Numbered from the stretch's first letter, positions 18,586-27,708 are shown. The stretch is 64,000 nucleotides of DNA from Maridesulfovibrio hydrothermalis AM13 = DSM 14728 (GCF_000331025.1 NC_020055.1:1105870-1169869), one strand, 5' to 3'. The notes: generated by a model not told the origin, from the letters alone. Translations and numbers: made by a program.

Positions 18586-19281
18586 TTAAATATTTTCCAG
18601 CATAGAGATGACCATACTGACTGAGTTGGCTGCGGCTTTTTCCATGCAGTTTTCGTAAACGGCGGTGCTGCCGTCCTCGCGTACCTTGTCAGAGATAGAC
18701 CTGATCAGGATAAAGGGGACTCCGAATAAAAATCCGGTCTGGGCGATAGCAGCACCTTCCATTTCGACTGCCATGACATCTGGAAACTTTTTTATGATCT
18801 GGTTGATCTGCTCTATGGTATGTACAAATGAATCGCCGGATAGGATCGGTCCCTGATGTATGCATATGTCGTCACTGTATGGGCGTGCTTTGCGGGCTAG
18901 ATCAAGTAATAGCTCATTTGCCACGTATGCTGCCGGCATTTTGGGAATCTGGCCTACTTCGTATTCAAAGGCGGTTGCATCTGCATCGTGGTGGCGAACT
19001 TCTGATGATATGACGATGTCGCCGATATTTATGTTGTCGGACAAACTGCCGGCTACTCCGGTATTGATCAGGTAATCCGGTTTGAATTTATCCAGCAGCA
19101 GTGTTGTACCTACCGCAGCATTTACTTTGCCGATTCCGCATAAAAAAAGGGCAACATCAACTTCGCATAACTTGCCGGTATGATATGTAAACTGTCCGAA
19201 ATTTTCTTTACTTGCACAGTCAAGTCTATCGACCAGCAGTGCCAGTTCTTCCTGCATTGCTGCAATTATTCCTATTTTCAA
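18586..19281 (-). CDS. mtnN: 5'-methylthioadenosine/S-adenosylhomocysteine nucleosidase
   Basis: MtnN (Pfs) hydrolyses SAH and MTA to adenine plus the thio-ribose, supplying LuxS. The sequence starts IGIIAAMQEE with the catalytic Glu, has VNTGVAGSL-like INTGVAGSLS near residue 72, GDSFV near 152, VEMEGAAIAQ near 172 and SISDK with the catalytic Asp near 197. A GTG-initiated frame is open to 19311, but the TTG at 19281 has AAGGA 7-8 nt upstream and gives 231-232 aa, the usual family length, so the TTG start is chosen. It is divergent from a LysR regulator gene. Confidence 0.93.
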   Translation of the reverse strand: MKIGIIAAMQEELALLVDRLDCASKENFGQFTYHTGKLCEVDVALFLCGIGKVNAAVGTTLLLDKFKPDYLINTGVAGSLSDNINIGDIVISSEVRHHDADATAFEYEVGQIPKMPAAYVANELLLDLARKARPYSDDICIHQGPILSGDSFVHTIEQINQIIKKFPDVMAVEMEGAAIAQTGFLFGVPFILIRSISDKVREDGSTAVYENCMEKAAANSVSMVISMLENI

Positions 19282-19344
19282 TTTGAAATCCTTGTTTGAT
19301 TTTAAAGACACTCGACACCTGCTAGATTATGGAGAAGTTATAAG

Positions 19345-19392
19345 TTAGTAAAATTAATACTTCTAATTAACCGAGTAATTAAAACTTACTAA
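19345..19392. promoter_or_regulatory. Candidate LysR operator between mtnN and lysR
   Basis: TTAGTAA (19345-19351) and its inverse TTACTAA (19386-19392) are separated by 34 nt in the AT-rich divergent intergenic region. This is compatible with a LysR-type binding region, but the match is only 7 bp per arm. Confidence 0.3.
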
Positions 19393-19411
19393 ATGCGTTG
19401 AGATATAACCC

Positions 19412-20353
19412 ATGTTACCAGATTTAAATAGATTGAAGGTTTTTTATCATATTTTTAATGAGCAAAGCAGTACCGGTGCGGCCAAATTGCTTCATATTAC
19501 CCAGTCCGGTGTGAGTCAGCATTTGAAAAAGCTTGAAGATGAGTTGCAGACAAAGCTGTTTACGAGGGTAAACCGAAGGCTGGTATCAACCTCGGCGGGG
19601 CTGAAGCTCTATGATATCGTAAAAAGCTTTATGGTTGAACTTGAGTCTGGAGTTCGCCATATCAATGAAACGACTGTAAAGCCGTCCGGAGTGTTGCGTA
19701 TCGGTGCTCCGTCCGAGTTTGGCAAGACATATCTGCCGAAGATTTTTGCCTCCTTTTACAGACAGTATCCTGATGTTTCTTTGCAACTGGAGCTGGGAGA
19801 CCCGAAGGTGCTGTTTTCCATGGTTTCAAATGGAGAGCTTGATTTTGCATATATCGATATACTGCCGATTCTTATGGATACACCGGGTGGAGTTTCATCT
19901 TATTCAATTGAGCCTGTAGTAAGTGAAGAGTTTGTGCTTGCCTGTTCAAGGGGCTATTATGAAAAGTATATGTCTGATGCAGAGTATGACGATTTAATCG
20001 GTCTGGATTTTATAGCCTATAAAACAGACATTGCTCTTTTCAGCAGTTGGTTCAAATTACATTTTGATAAATCACCGTCATCGTTGAACCTTGTTTTTAC
20101 AGCAGATAGTGCCGGAGCAATAATATCTGCCATTGAAGAGGATATGGGGCTGGGGATAACTGTAAGCCATTTGATGACAAAGCAGATCGCAGACGGATCA
20201 ATAATACCTATCAGAATTACCCAAAATAAATTGCAGAATACAATTGCCTGCGTGCAGTTTAAAGATAAGGAAAGGACGGTTACGGAGAACGCATTTCAGG
20301 AGCACTTACGTATAGAACTGGATCTTATTTCTGATTTATTTATTAAGTCATAG
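19412..20353 (+). CDS. LysR-family transcriptional regulator
   Basis: The 313-aa regulator has an N-terminal winged HTH (STGAAKLLHITQSGVSQHLKKLE, residues 19-41, split here as STGAAKLLHI and TQSGVSQHLKK) and a periplasmic-binding-protein-like effector domain from about residue 90 (GVLRIGAPSEFG). It is transcribed away from mtnN-luxS across a 130-bp gap, the usual geometry for a LysR regulator and its target, so control of the SAH-recycling genes is a reasonable inference. The effector is unknown. Only a weak ribosome site precedes the ATG. Confidence 0.9.
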   Translation: MLPDLNRLKVFYHIFNEQSSTGAAKLLHITQSGVSQHLKKLEDELQTKLFTRVNRRLVSTSAGLKLYDIVKSFMVELESGVRHINETTVKPSGVLRIGAPSEFGKTYLPKIFASFYRQYPDVSLQLELGDPKVLFSMVSNGELDFAYIDILPILMDTPGGVSSYSIEPVVSEEFVLACSRGYYEKYMSDAEYDDLIGLDFIAYKTDIALFSSWFKLHFDKSPSSLNLVFTADSAGAIISAIEEDMGLGITVSHLMTKQIADGSIIPIRITQNKLQNTIACVQFKDKERTVTENAFQEHLRIELDLISDLFIKS

Positions 20354-20820
20354 CCCGCTTTGTAGCGCGCGAAAATCTTGCTTTATGAAATTTAATTTAA
20401 CTCCTGCTTGCAGCAGGACTTAAAATAGTCCGCCAGTTTGGGTAATTGTGACCTGACTGTTACCTGCTGTATTTAATTCGTAAACCGGAAGTCTTTTTTT
20501 TCGGTTAAGCAGGCATAATGTTAAAGCTGTAAATGGATTCACGGTTCGAAAACACTTCTTGTCTGCAATTTCCATATAATCAAAATTACCCTGATTATAT
20601 GTTAAAAGCAGGCAACTTGTTTTCGAATTTGAAAAAACATGTATAAATAAACGTGTTTATGTGAAATTATGCTTTCGTTTATGAAAAACAGTTGAAATAA
20701 TGTTATACAGGTGTTACGTATTTGTAACATTCTAGAATCTAGATTGTTTTTTGGGGAGTGTACATTTTCAGCATGAATTTGTTTCATTACTATCGTAAGA
20801 AAAACATTCAGGAGTGAAAA
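20354..20820 (+). other. 467-base gene-free region before the phosphodiesterase gene
   Basis: No ORF is supported. Near the 3' end are a perfect inverted repeat TGTTAC-GTATTT-GTAACA (20712-20729) and an overlapping palindrome ATTCTAGAAT (20729-20738), about 90 bases before the start codon. This is a plausible operator for the next gene. The rest is AT-rich with no clear structure. Confidence 0.4.
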
Positions 20821-22077
20821 ATGAATTTTCGTAAAGTTACTAATTATGCGTTGATGGTCGGTATGGCCGGACTGATGTTGGTCGGGGCCGGATGTGCAGC
20901 TAAGAACAGTGGAATTCAGGTCGGACCCCGTCCGTATTATCTTGTTAATGACCTGAATGAGGGAAAGCTGAAAACTGAGCTGAAAAAGAATGAGAATGCA
21001 CCGCTTCAGCGTACTGATTTTTCTATAGGGCATCGCGGAGCCTGCATGCAATTCCCCGAACATACGAAAGAATCTTATGAGGCTGCGGCTCGTATGGGAG
21101 CAGGGATTTGTGAGTGTGATGTAATTTTTACCAAAGACCGCGAGCTGGTCTGCCGTCATTCCCAGTGTGATTTGGCAACCACCACCAATATTCTGCTTAT
21201 TCCGGAGCTGGCAGCTAAATGCACTCAGCCTTTTCAGCCTGCCGAGTATGATGAAAATGGAAAAATGATCAAGCCGGCTTCTGCAAAGTGCTGTACCAGT
21301 GATATCACTCTGGCTGAATTTAAGCAGTTGCAGGGCAAAATGGATGCCTCCAATCCCAGGGCCAGAACTGTTGAAGAATTCATTGATGCCACTCCCGGCT
21401 GGAGAACTGACCGTTATTCCGGCACAGGAACTCTCATGACTCATGCTGAAAGCATTGAGCTGTTCAAAAAACTGGGCATGAAAATGACTCCTGAATTAAA
21501 AACTCCCAGCGTATCCATGCCTTTTCAGGGTGATTACACTCAGCAGCAGTTCGCGCAGCAGATGATTGATGAATATAAGGCAGCTGGAGTTGATCCGGAA
21601 AATGTCTTTGCTCAGTCTTTTAATCTTGAAGATGTCAAATTCTGGCTCAAAAACGATCCCGCATTTGGTAAGCAGGCTGTTTTTCTTGATGATCGTTACG
21701 AGGACAAGAATTTTGATTTTCAAAATCCCGAAACATGGTCTCCCTCAATGGAAGAGCTGGTTGCCGATGGCGTGAAGATAATTGCTCCTCCGCTGTGGAT
21801 GCTGGTTACCGTTGACAACGGAAAGATCGTTCCTTCGGTTTACGCAAAAAAAGCAAAAGAAGCCGGTCTGGATATTATCGCATGGTCTCTTGAGCGTTCA
21901 GGTCTGCTCAAGAATGGTGGCGGCTGGTATTATCAGTCCGTAAAAGACGTGATAACCAAGGATGGAGACACTATGGTTTTGCTCAACGTTTTAGCTGATG
22001 ATGTTGGTGTCATCGGTGTTTTCTCCGACTGGCCCGGAACTGTGACCTACTTTGCCAATAAAAAAGGCTTGAAATAA
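20821..22077 (+). CDS. Glycerophosphodiester phosphodiesterase, predicted lipoprotein
   Basis: GDPD enzymes hydrolyse glycerophosphodiesters to glycerol-3-phosphate and an alcohol. The 418-aa protein has a signal peptide ending LVGAGC (lipobox; Cys25). The catalytic core includes [14 protein letters not shown] near residue 70 with the catalytic His/Arg, and [19 protein letters not shown] near 98 with the metal-binding Glu/Asp and second catalytic His. It matches periplasmic GlpQ-like enzymes with an extended insert. The ATG has AGGAG 6 nt upstream. A phosphorus-scavenging role is likely, and the palindrome upstream may link it to phosphate control, but that is inference. Confidence 0.9.
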   Translation: MNFRKVTNYALMVGMAGLMLVGAGCAAKNSGIQVGPRPYYLVNDLNEGKLKTELKKNENAPLQRTDFSIGHRGACMQFPEHTKESYEAAARMGAGICECDVIFTKDRELVCRHSQCDLATTTNILLIPELAAKCTQPFQPAEYDENGKMIKPASAKCCTSDITLAEFKQLQGKMDASNPRARTVEEFIDATPGWRTDRYSGTGTLMTHAESIELFKKLGMKMTPELKTPSVSMPFQGDYTQQQFAQQMIDEYKAAGVDPENVFAQSFNLEDVKFWLKNDPAFGKQAVFLDDRYEDKNFDFQNPETWSPSMEELVADGVKIIAPPLWMLVTVDNGKIVPSVYAKKAKEAGLDIIAWSLERSGLLKNGGGWYYQSVKDVITKDGDTMVLLNVLADDVGVIGVFSDWPGTVTYFANKKGLK

Positions 22078-22120
22078 AGATTTACCAATTATGCCGTTTG
22101 GAAAGTGATCATGTGCAGGT

Positions 22121-22173
22121 AACAAAGGCTGGAACGAAGCATACCTGCCTGTCTGCTCGTTTCAGCCTTTGTT
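22121..22173 (+). other. 17-bp hairpin downstream of the phosphodiesterase gene
   Basis: The arms at 22121-22137 and 22157-22173 pair over 17 bp with one G-T wobble around a 19-nt loop. No T run follows, so it is more like an mRNA-stabilising structure or Rho-assisted end than an intrinsic terminator. Confidence 0.6.
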
Positions 22174-22226
22174 AAGAACAAGTTTGTAATTGCGGTTTTT
22201 AGAAAACAGTCCCGGCAGGTGAAGTT

Positions 22227-22817
22227 TTATTTATAGAGTGCGTAGACAGTAGCACCAACCATAAGGATGACCATTGAAATGTTTACCGTATAACGCATGG
22301 TTGGAGTTCTTAGTAATTTTATGAATGATTCACCGGTAAGACACCATAAACTATGGAAAATGGATGCACCGGCAGTAAACGTTGCGACGAAAATAAATAT
22401 TTCCATGAAACGCGGCGCAGCAGGGTCGGCGAACTGGCTGAAAGCCGAAATGGTCATGGCATAATGTTTGGGATTGAGAGGATGAAGTATCAGCCCCTCA
22501 ACAAATTTAAATGACTGAGCTTTTTCAGGCTTTCTGGCATGCAGGCGCATGATTTTCCAGGCCAGATAAAGAATATAAATCATACCGCTGATTTTTAATA
22601 CTTCAGCAGTTTTAGGAGAAGCCAGAAACAGTTCTCCAAGGCCGATGACAATAAGAATATCCATAAATATTCCACCTGTAATCACGCCTGAAAGAAATGG
22701 AACAGATTTTTTGAAACCAACGGTCTGACCCAGTGCCATAAGTGATAGATTACCCGGGCCTGGAGTTCCGCACATTACTGTTACGAAAACCAGAAACGGC
22801 CAGAAATTTTCTTGCAT
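22227..22817 (-). CDS. LysE/RhtB-family amino acid exporter
   Basis: The 196-aa inner-membrane protein has about six hydrophobic segments and the family N-terminal signature TPGPGNLSLMALGQT near residues 17-31. LysE/RhtB proteins export amino acids. The open frame extends 88 codons upstream through the divergent promoter region, but the ATG at 22817 has AAGGAG 7 nt away and starts at the expected family N terminus. It is divergent from a MocR-type regulator, a common pairing in which the regulator senses an amine or PLP-linked ligand and controls the exporter. The substrate is unknown. Confidence 0.9.
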   Translation of the reverse strand: MQENFWPFLVFVTVMCGTPGPGNLSLMALGQTVGFKKSVPFLSGVITGGIFMDILIVIGLGELFLASPKTAEVLKISGMIYILYLAWKIMRLHARKPEKAQSFKFVEGLILHPLNPKHYAMTISAFSQFADPAAPRFMEIFIFVATFTAGASIFHSLWCLTGESFIKLLRTPTMRYTVNISMVILMVGATVYALYK

Positions 22818-22913
22818 TAATTCGCTCCTTGATATTTGCCTCCGGTGTCTTTCACTGGCCCCCGATGGCTGAAGTAGACAGCAATATTGTGTGCTTTCTT
22901 TTGCTAGTTTATA

Positions 22914-22954
22914 TTCATATTCTTGACATTGTGTGTAGTCAATGGGATTATTGT
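22914..22954. promoter_or_regulatory. Overlapping divergent promoters with an inverted repeat (lysE / mocR)
   Basis: On the minus strand TTGACT (22942-22937), 17 nt and TATGAA (22919-22914) drive the exporter. On the plus strand TTGACA (22923-22928), 17 nt and GATTAT (22946-22951) drive mocR. The two -35 boxes form the inverted repeat TTGAC-N10-GTCAA (22923-22942), a likely site for shared control. The mocR ATG at 22959 lies only 7 nt after its -10. Confidence 0.65.
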
Positions 22955-22958
22955 ATGC

Positions 22959-24317
22959 ATGACAAAATGGATACCTGAACTCATAGATGATAAAAGGGCT
23001 AAGTATAAGGCATTGGCAGATGCCATTGAGCGTGATGTATTTTCCGGTGTTCTTAATCCGGGAGATAAATTGCCGACCCATCGTGATCTGGCTGATGATC
23101 TTGCGATTAACGTCAGCACGGTGACCAGAGGCTATGCCGAAGCTGAGCGGCGCGGATTTATTTCCGGCACTGTGGGGCGGGGGACATTTGTAGCAGCTGA
23201 TGCGGCAGTTTCTTCATCAATGGTTTCGTTTGAACCGCATGCACCGGGCATGATTGAACTGGGCATGGTCAATACCTTCTATGATCTGGACCCGGACATT
23301 CAGGAGAATATGAAGAGGCTGACCCGCTGTCGTAATCTGGATGCTTTTTTGCGTTACACGGACCCGCGTGGGCTGCCGGAACATCGCGAAATAGGGGCGC
23401 AGTGGGTTAAGAGATATCGGCTGGATGTCAGTGCCGGAGATGTTCTGGTTTGTTCCGGTGCTCAGCATGGACTGGCTTGCTGTTTGACCGCTCTGTTTCG
23501 TTCCGGTGATCGTATTGCAACAGATTGTCTGACCTATCCGGGGATGAAAACTCTTGCAGCCATGTTCGGTGTGCGGCTTGTACCGGTGGAAATGGATCAC
23601 GAAGGCATGATTCCGGAAGCACTGGATACGATCTGCCGCAGGGAGAAAATCAGTGGCCTTTATCTGATGCCGGGGGTGCAGAATCCTACCACCGCCTGCA
23701 TGTCAGTTGACCGGCGGGAGAGAATAGCCATGATCGCCTCTAATCATCAACTGACAATTATTGAGGATGATGCCTACGATCTGACAATTGAAAGTGATCT
23801 GCCTCCAGTTTCTTTTTTTGCCAGAGAGAACAGTGTGCATATTGCGGGGGTTTCCAAGTCTCTTGCTGTTGGATTGCGGGTAGCCTTTATGTCGGCATCA
23901 AAGGAAATAGGTGAGCAGCTTGCTCATGCAATTTTAAATACAATCTGGATGACTCCTCCGCTTAATGTGGAATTGATCAGGCATTGGATTCGGGACGGCA
24001 CGGCTGACAGAGTTCTTGTGCGAAAGCGGGAAGCGGCCCGGAATCGTTTTGAAGCGGTAAAGGATGATCTTGATAAACTGAATTTTGCGGGCAACCCGTC
24101 CGGTTTTTTTATATGGCTTGAACTGCCGGACCCGTGGCGGGGATATATGATCGAATCGCGCGCCCGTGAAGCCGGTGTAAATATTTTCGGTGCTGAGAAA
24201 TTTGCGGTAGGCGACAGTGTTGTGCAGCCTATGGCAAGGCTTTCCTTAAGCGGACCTAAAAATATTGAGGAACTGCGCAAGGGGTTAAGTATTTTATACG
24301 ATATTTTAAACACCTGA
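22959..24317 (+). CDS. MocR/PdxR-type regulator (GntR HTH fused to aminotransferase domain)
   Basis: The 452-aa protein has an N-terminal GntR winged HTH (DKLPTHRDLADDLAINVSTV, residues about 38-57) and a fold-type-I PLP domain from about residue 90. The PLP lysine is in HIAGVSKSLAVG, and IEDDAYD carries the Asp that pairs with the pyridine nitrogen. Such proteins bind DNA and use PLP as effector sensor rather than as catalyst. The frame is open to a TTG at 22923, but that TTG is the -35 box. The ATG at 22959 matches the family start and appears leaderless. The Fe-S gene 41 nt downstream is probably co-transcribed. Confidence 0.92.
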   Translation: MTKWIPELIDDKRAKYKALADAIERDVFSGVLNPGDKLPTHRDLADDLAINVSTVTRGYAEAERRGFISGTVGRGTFVAADAAVSSSMVSFEPHAPGMIELGMVNTFYDLDPDIQENMKRLTRCRNLDAFLRYTDPRGLPEHREIGAQWVKRYRLDVSAGDVLVCSGAQHGLACCLTALFRSGDRIATDCLTYPGMKTLAAMFGVRLVPVEMDHEGMIPEALDTICRREKISGLYLMPGVQNPTTACMSVDRRERIAMIASNHQLTIIEDDAYDLTIESDLPPVSFFARENSVHIAGVSKSLAVGLRVAFMSASKEIGEQLAHAILNTIWMTPPLNVELIRHWIRDGTADRVLVRKREAARNRFEAVKDDLDKLNFAGNPSGFFIWLELPDPWRGYMIESRAREAGVNIFGAEKFAVGDSVVQPMARLSLSGPKNIEELRKGLSILYDILNT

Positions 24318-24358
24318 GGAGGCGGTATAAATATTGTGCAGATCCGGTTCTTGCCGGC

Positions 24359-25663
24359 ATGTACCCCGTGACTATGGGACATATTATTGGAAAAGATATA
24401 TATCGGAAACTTGGCGAAAAAGTAGACAATACTACAGTACGCATGCCGTGGTCAGACGCGATGCATGAGATGCTTGTAAATCTGTATACGCCTGCGGAAG
24501 CGGACCTTATTGTCCGCATGCCTTACCGCCCCTCCACGGTTGAGCGCATTTCCAGACTTACCGGAATGGATGCCGGAGTTTTGCAGCCTTTGCTGGAAGG
24601 GATGTGCTTTAAGGGGCTTGTTTGTGATCTCTGGGAGGATGGTCAGTATCAATATATGATCAGTCCTTTTGTTATCGGTTTTTTTGAGTTTACTATGATG
24701 CGCACTCAGGGACAGCTTGAATCCAAAAAATGGGCTGAACTGTTCCAGAGTTATATGTTCGGTGATAAATCTTTTTTTGAATCAAATTTCGGAGATGGTC
24801 AGCAGATTTCTATAATGCGGGCATTGCCGTATGAAGATGCTGTCCGGGATGTGGAGCACGTGGAGATTCTTGATTACGAGAAGGCTTCCGCTCTTGTGGC
24901 ACAGCATGACAAGTTTGCTGTTGGTATTTGTTCCTGCAGGCATGAAAAAATGCATCTGGGTGAGCAGGGCTGTGACGTAACTCTGGAAACCTGCACTTCT
25001 ATGGGCGACGCTGCTGAGTTTTTACTTCGCAACAAGTTTGCCCGTGAAATATGCCGCTCTGAGATGAATGATATTATGGCCCGTTCAAAAGAGATGGGTT
25101 TCACCTTAACGACTGATAACGTTAAAGAGAATTCAGGGTTTATCTGTCATTGCTGCGGGTGTTGCTGTAACCTTTTAAATGGAATTAAATTTTCCGGTTA
25201 TCCGGGGGTGCTGGTTTCATCATCTTTTATAGCTGCAGTTGATTTAAATGACTGCAACGGTTGCGGACTTTGTGTCAAAGCCTGCCCTGTGGATGCTATT
25301 TCTATTTATAAAAAAGAAAAAGATGACCCCGCGGGTAGGGCTGAGCGTTATGCCGTAGTTGACAAAAGTATATGTCTGGGCTGCGGAGTCTGCTCCCTGA
25401 AATGCAAGACCGAAGCACTCAAGATGGATAAACGGGAGCAGAAAGTTATTCATCCCGAAGACAGTTTTGAAAGGGTTATTCTGCAATCATTGGAACGCGG
25501 AACTTTGCAAAATCTTATTTTTGATAACCCCAACAGCCGCAGTGAGGATTTTATGCGTTCTCTGCTGGGCGGGTTTTTGAAACTTTCTCCGGTTAAAAAA
25601 GGGTTGATGAGCGATGTGCTACGTTCACGTTTTTTAAGTGTTCTTAAAAAAGGCAGCTCATAA
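24359..25663 (+). CDS. Cys-rich protein with two C-terminal [4Fe-4S] clusters, function unknown
   Basis: The 434-aa protein has a helical, partly winged-helix-like N-terminal half. A CSC pair (191/193) and C205/C212 follow, then an unusual CHCCGCCC block (263-270), then two ferredoxin motifs CNGCGLCVKACP (299-310) and CLGCGVCSLKC (339-349). It is probably a cytoplasmic redox protein. It may use the extra Cys block for a third cluster or a metal. It follows the MocR gene by 41 nt, suggesting shared transcription. The ATG at 24359 lacks a close ribosome site (GGAGG is about 37 nt upstream); ATG 24374 is an alternative start. No enzyme activity can be named. Confidence 0.75.
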   Translation: MYPVTMGHIIGKDIYRKLGEKVDNTTVRMPWSDAMHEMLVNLYTPAEADLIVRMPYRPSTVERISRLTGMDAGVLQPLLEGMCFKGLVCDLWEDGQYQYMISPFVIGFFEFTMMRTQGQLESKKWAELFQSYMFGDKSFFESNFGDGQQISIMRALPYEDAVRDVEHVEILDYEKASALVAQHDKFAVGICSCRHEKMHLGEQGCDVTLETCTSMGDAAEFLLRNKFAREICRSEMNDIMARSKEMGFTLTTDNVKENSGFICHCCGCCCNLLNGIKFSGYPGVLVSSSFIAAVDLNDCNGCGLCVKACPVDAISIYKKEKDDPAGRAERYAVVDKSICLGCGVCSLKCKTEALKMDKREQKVIHPEDSFERVILQSLERGTLQNLIFDNPNSRSEDFMRSLLGGFLKLSPVKKGLMSDVLRSRFLSVLKKGSS

Positions 25664-25940
25664 TGTAATTTTTTGTAAGATTATTTCGCACGGACACCGT
25701 TCCTGTTTTCGGCCATATAGAGTCATATGCGGCCGGTTGCATTAGAATTACAGGAGATCAAAGGCTTGTGAACTGTCCCTTGGAGGATTTTATTTGCTGG
25801 AAAAGCCATGAGTGGCTACTTTTTAGTATGCATAAACAAGTTTGATCTGTTAGATTAACAAGAAAGTTTTTTGGATAGAGTTGTTATTCAGAGCCGTTTT
25901 TTTAATGCGGTTCTTTCAATTAATCAGAAACAAGGCAGGT
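25664..25940 (+). other. Gene-free region before the GAF gene
   Basis: No ORF is supported. A short stem GCCA-TGAG-TGGC followed by ACTTTTT at 25804-25824 could end the Fe-S protein transcript. Otherwise no structure was seen. Confidence 0.3.
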
Positions 25941-25947
25941 ATGAGAA

Positions 25948-26505
25948 ATGGGTGCTACCAGACTCTACAAAGCAATTTATGAGATTACGAGGTCCGTAAA
26001 CTCTAGCTTGGAGCCGAAAAAGGTTCTTTCCACTATAGCTGAGAAAGTCGCTACGGTTATGGAACTGAAAGGATGTTTTATCCGCTTGCTTGACCGCACA
26101 GGTGAAACTTTGCTTGCAGATGCTTCTTACGGACTCAGCGAACGTTACGAGCAGAAAGGCCCTGTAGAGGTTGCTAAAAGTTTGCTTGATCAGGAAGTTT
26201 TACAGGGTAAAATTGTCAACATCCCTGATGTCCGCAGTGATAAGCGTTTCCAGTATCCTGAAGAAGCAGCTAAAGAAGGTCTTGTTTCTTTGGTTGTTTT
26301 ACCGCTTACTGCACGTGGCGAGAAAGTGACAGGTGTGCTTCGTGTTTATTCCGGTCAGCTCCGTGAATTTTCAGAAGAAGAATTGGATTTTCTAAAATGC
26401 GTTGCTGATCTTTCGGGTCTCGCACTTGAAAATGCGCGCATGTTCCACGCTCTTAAAAGAGCCAGCGAATTGGCAAATGATTACATCTACAGAATGGATG
26501 ATTAA
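25948..26505 (+). CDS. GAF-domain protein
   Basis: The 185-aa protein is essentially one GAF domain (residues about 25-165) with no output domain. The helix ALENARMFHALKRA near 157 is the usual C-terminal GAF helix, followed by a short tail. GAF domains bind small molecules or cyclic nucleotides, but no diagnostic ligand residues can be assigned. A CAGGT site lies 7 nt before the ATG. It sits 52 nt upstream of gap in the same direction and may be co-transcribed, hinting at a role in sensing metabolic state; this is inference only. Confidence 0.82.
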   Translation: MGATRLYKAIYEITRSVNSSLEPKKVLSTIAEKVATVMELKGCFIRLLDRTGETLLADASYGLSERYEQKGPVEVAKSLLDQEVLQGKIVNIPDVRSDKRFQYPEEAAKEGLVSLVVLPLTARGEKVTGVLRVYSGQLREFSEEELDFLKCVADLSGLALENARMFHALKRASELANDYIYRMDD

Positions 26506-26557
26506 ATTAAAGCATCTGTATTATTTATTGAGTTCACTTTTTGTGAGGATATAAAAT

Positions 26558-27577
26558 ATGAGTAAAGTAAGAGTAGGAATCAATGGATTTGGTCGCATTG
26601 GACGTCAGGTTCTCAAAACAATATGGGAAAGACATCGTGATACCATTGAAGTTGTCGCAGTTAATGACCTTTTCGATATTGAAACCAATGCCTTTCTCTG
26701 CGCCAGAGATACCAATTACGGAAAATTTCCCCCCGAAATAAGAGTCGAAGGCAATACCATGCATGTCGGTTCTGACTTCGTTGTTCAGAACTTTGCTGAA
26801 CGTGATCCGCGTCGCATCCCGTGGGGTGATTGCGGTGTAGATGTGGTTATTGAGTGCACCGGTATTTTCAGAACCGGCCCTAAAGCTGCCCAGCATCTTG
26901 AAGGCGGCGCAAAAAAAGTAATTATCTCCGCTCCTGCCAAGGAAGAGGATATTACCGTTGTTATGGGGGTAAACCACACCGATTATGACCCTGCAAAGCA
27001 TAACATTATTTCCAATGCCTCTTGTACCACCAACTGCCTTGCTCCTGTAGTAAAGGTCATGCATGATAAATTCGGCATTGCAAAAGGCGTTATGACCACT
27101 ATTCACGCCTACACTAATGACCAGCGTATCCTTGATCAGCCGCACAAAGACCTGCGTCGTGCGCGCGCTGCCGCCTGCAACATGATTCCCACCTCTACAG
27201 GCGCGGCAAAAGCCGTTGCTCTTGTTATTCCTGAAATGGCCGGGCGTTTTGAAGGTTATTCCGTTCGCGTGCCTACGCCTACCGTATCTCTCGTAGATTT
27301 CGTGGCAGTACTCGAAAAAGACACTACTTCTGAAGAACTCAAAGCAGTGCTCAAGGAAGCATCGCAAGGTGAGCTTAAAGGCATTCTCGGTTATTCCGAA
27401 GAACCGCTTGTTTCAACAGATTATCTCGCTGATCCGCATTCAGGTATTGTCGAAGCTGACTTTACTGTTGTTCAAGGTGGTAACCTTGCTAAAGTTTACG
27501 CATGGTATGATAACGAATGGGGTTATTCCTGCCGTCTTGCTGATTTGATCGACTACATGGCTAAATGCGGTCTGTAG
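26558..27577 (+). CDS. gap: Glyceraldehyde-3-phosphate dehydrogenase, type I
   Basis: GapA oxidises glyceraldehyde-3-phosphate to 1,3-bisphosphoglycerate with NAD. The 339-aa protein has the Rossmann start VGINGFGRIGRQV and the active-site ASCTTNCLAP with the catalytic Cys near residue 155. The catalytic His lies in TTIHAYTNDQ near 182. VPTPTVSLVD and AWYDNEWGYS are the usual C-terminal blocks. Asp-type NAD recognition (VAVNDLFD) suggests NAD rather than NADP. A GAGG ribosome site precedes the ATG, and a strong terminator follows at 27709. Confidence 0.97.
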   Translation: MSKVRVGINGFGRIGRQVLKTIWERHRDTIEVVAVNDLFDIETNAFLCARDTNYGKFPPEIRVEGNTMHVGSDFVVQNFAERDPRRIPWGDCGVDVVIECTGIFRTGPKAAQHLEGGAKKVIISAPAKEEDITVVMGVNHTDYDPAKHNIISNASCTTNCLAPVVKVMHDKFGIAKGVMTTIHAYTNDQRILDQPHKDLRRARAAACNMIPTSTGAAKAVALVIPEMAGRFEGYSVRVPTPTVSLVDFVAVLEKDTTSEELKAVLKEASQGELKGILGYSEEPLVSTDYLADPHSGIVEADFTVVQGGNLAKVYAWYDNEWGYSCRLADLIDYMAKCGL

Positions 27578-27589
27578 AGATTGTTATGA

Positions 27590-27655
27590 GCAGGCCATCG
27601 GCGGCCCTTCGAGTATCAGAGAATCTTTTTTGAAAAAGGGTTCTCCGGATTATTC
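27590..27655. repeat. Degenerate intergenic repeat module
   Basis: TCGGCGGCCC is followed by a near-complementary GAGAATC...GGGTTCTC hairpin around T and A tracts, then ATTCCCGAAGC. The order resembles the element at 2025-2125. It lies between the gap stop and the gap terminator. Confidence 0.35.
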
Positions 27656-27708
27656 CCGAAGCTGTTAATGGTTCAGGTATGGTCCTGACTTTATAATTTG
27701 TGTTTTTT

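Noticed and set aside
20602-21444. 280-codon open frame on the minus strand
   Set aside because: It overlaps the lipoprotein phosphodiesterase gene in the opposite strand and has no domain pattern; a shadow frame.
22818-23081. 88-codon upstream extension of the LysE exporter
   Set aside because: It runs through the divergent promoter; the ATG at 22817 has AAGGAG and begins at the expected N terminus.
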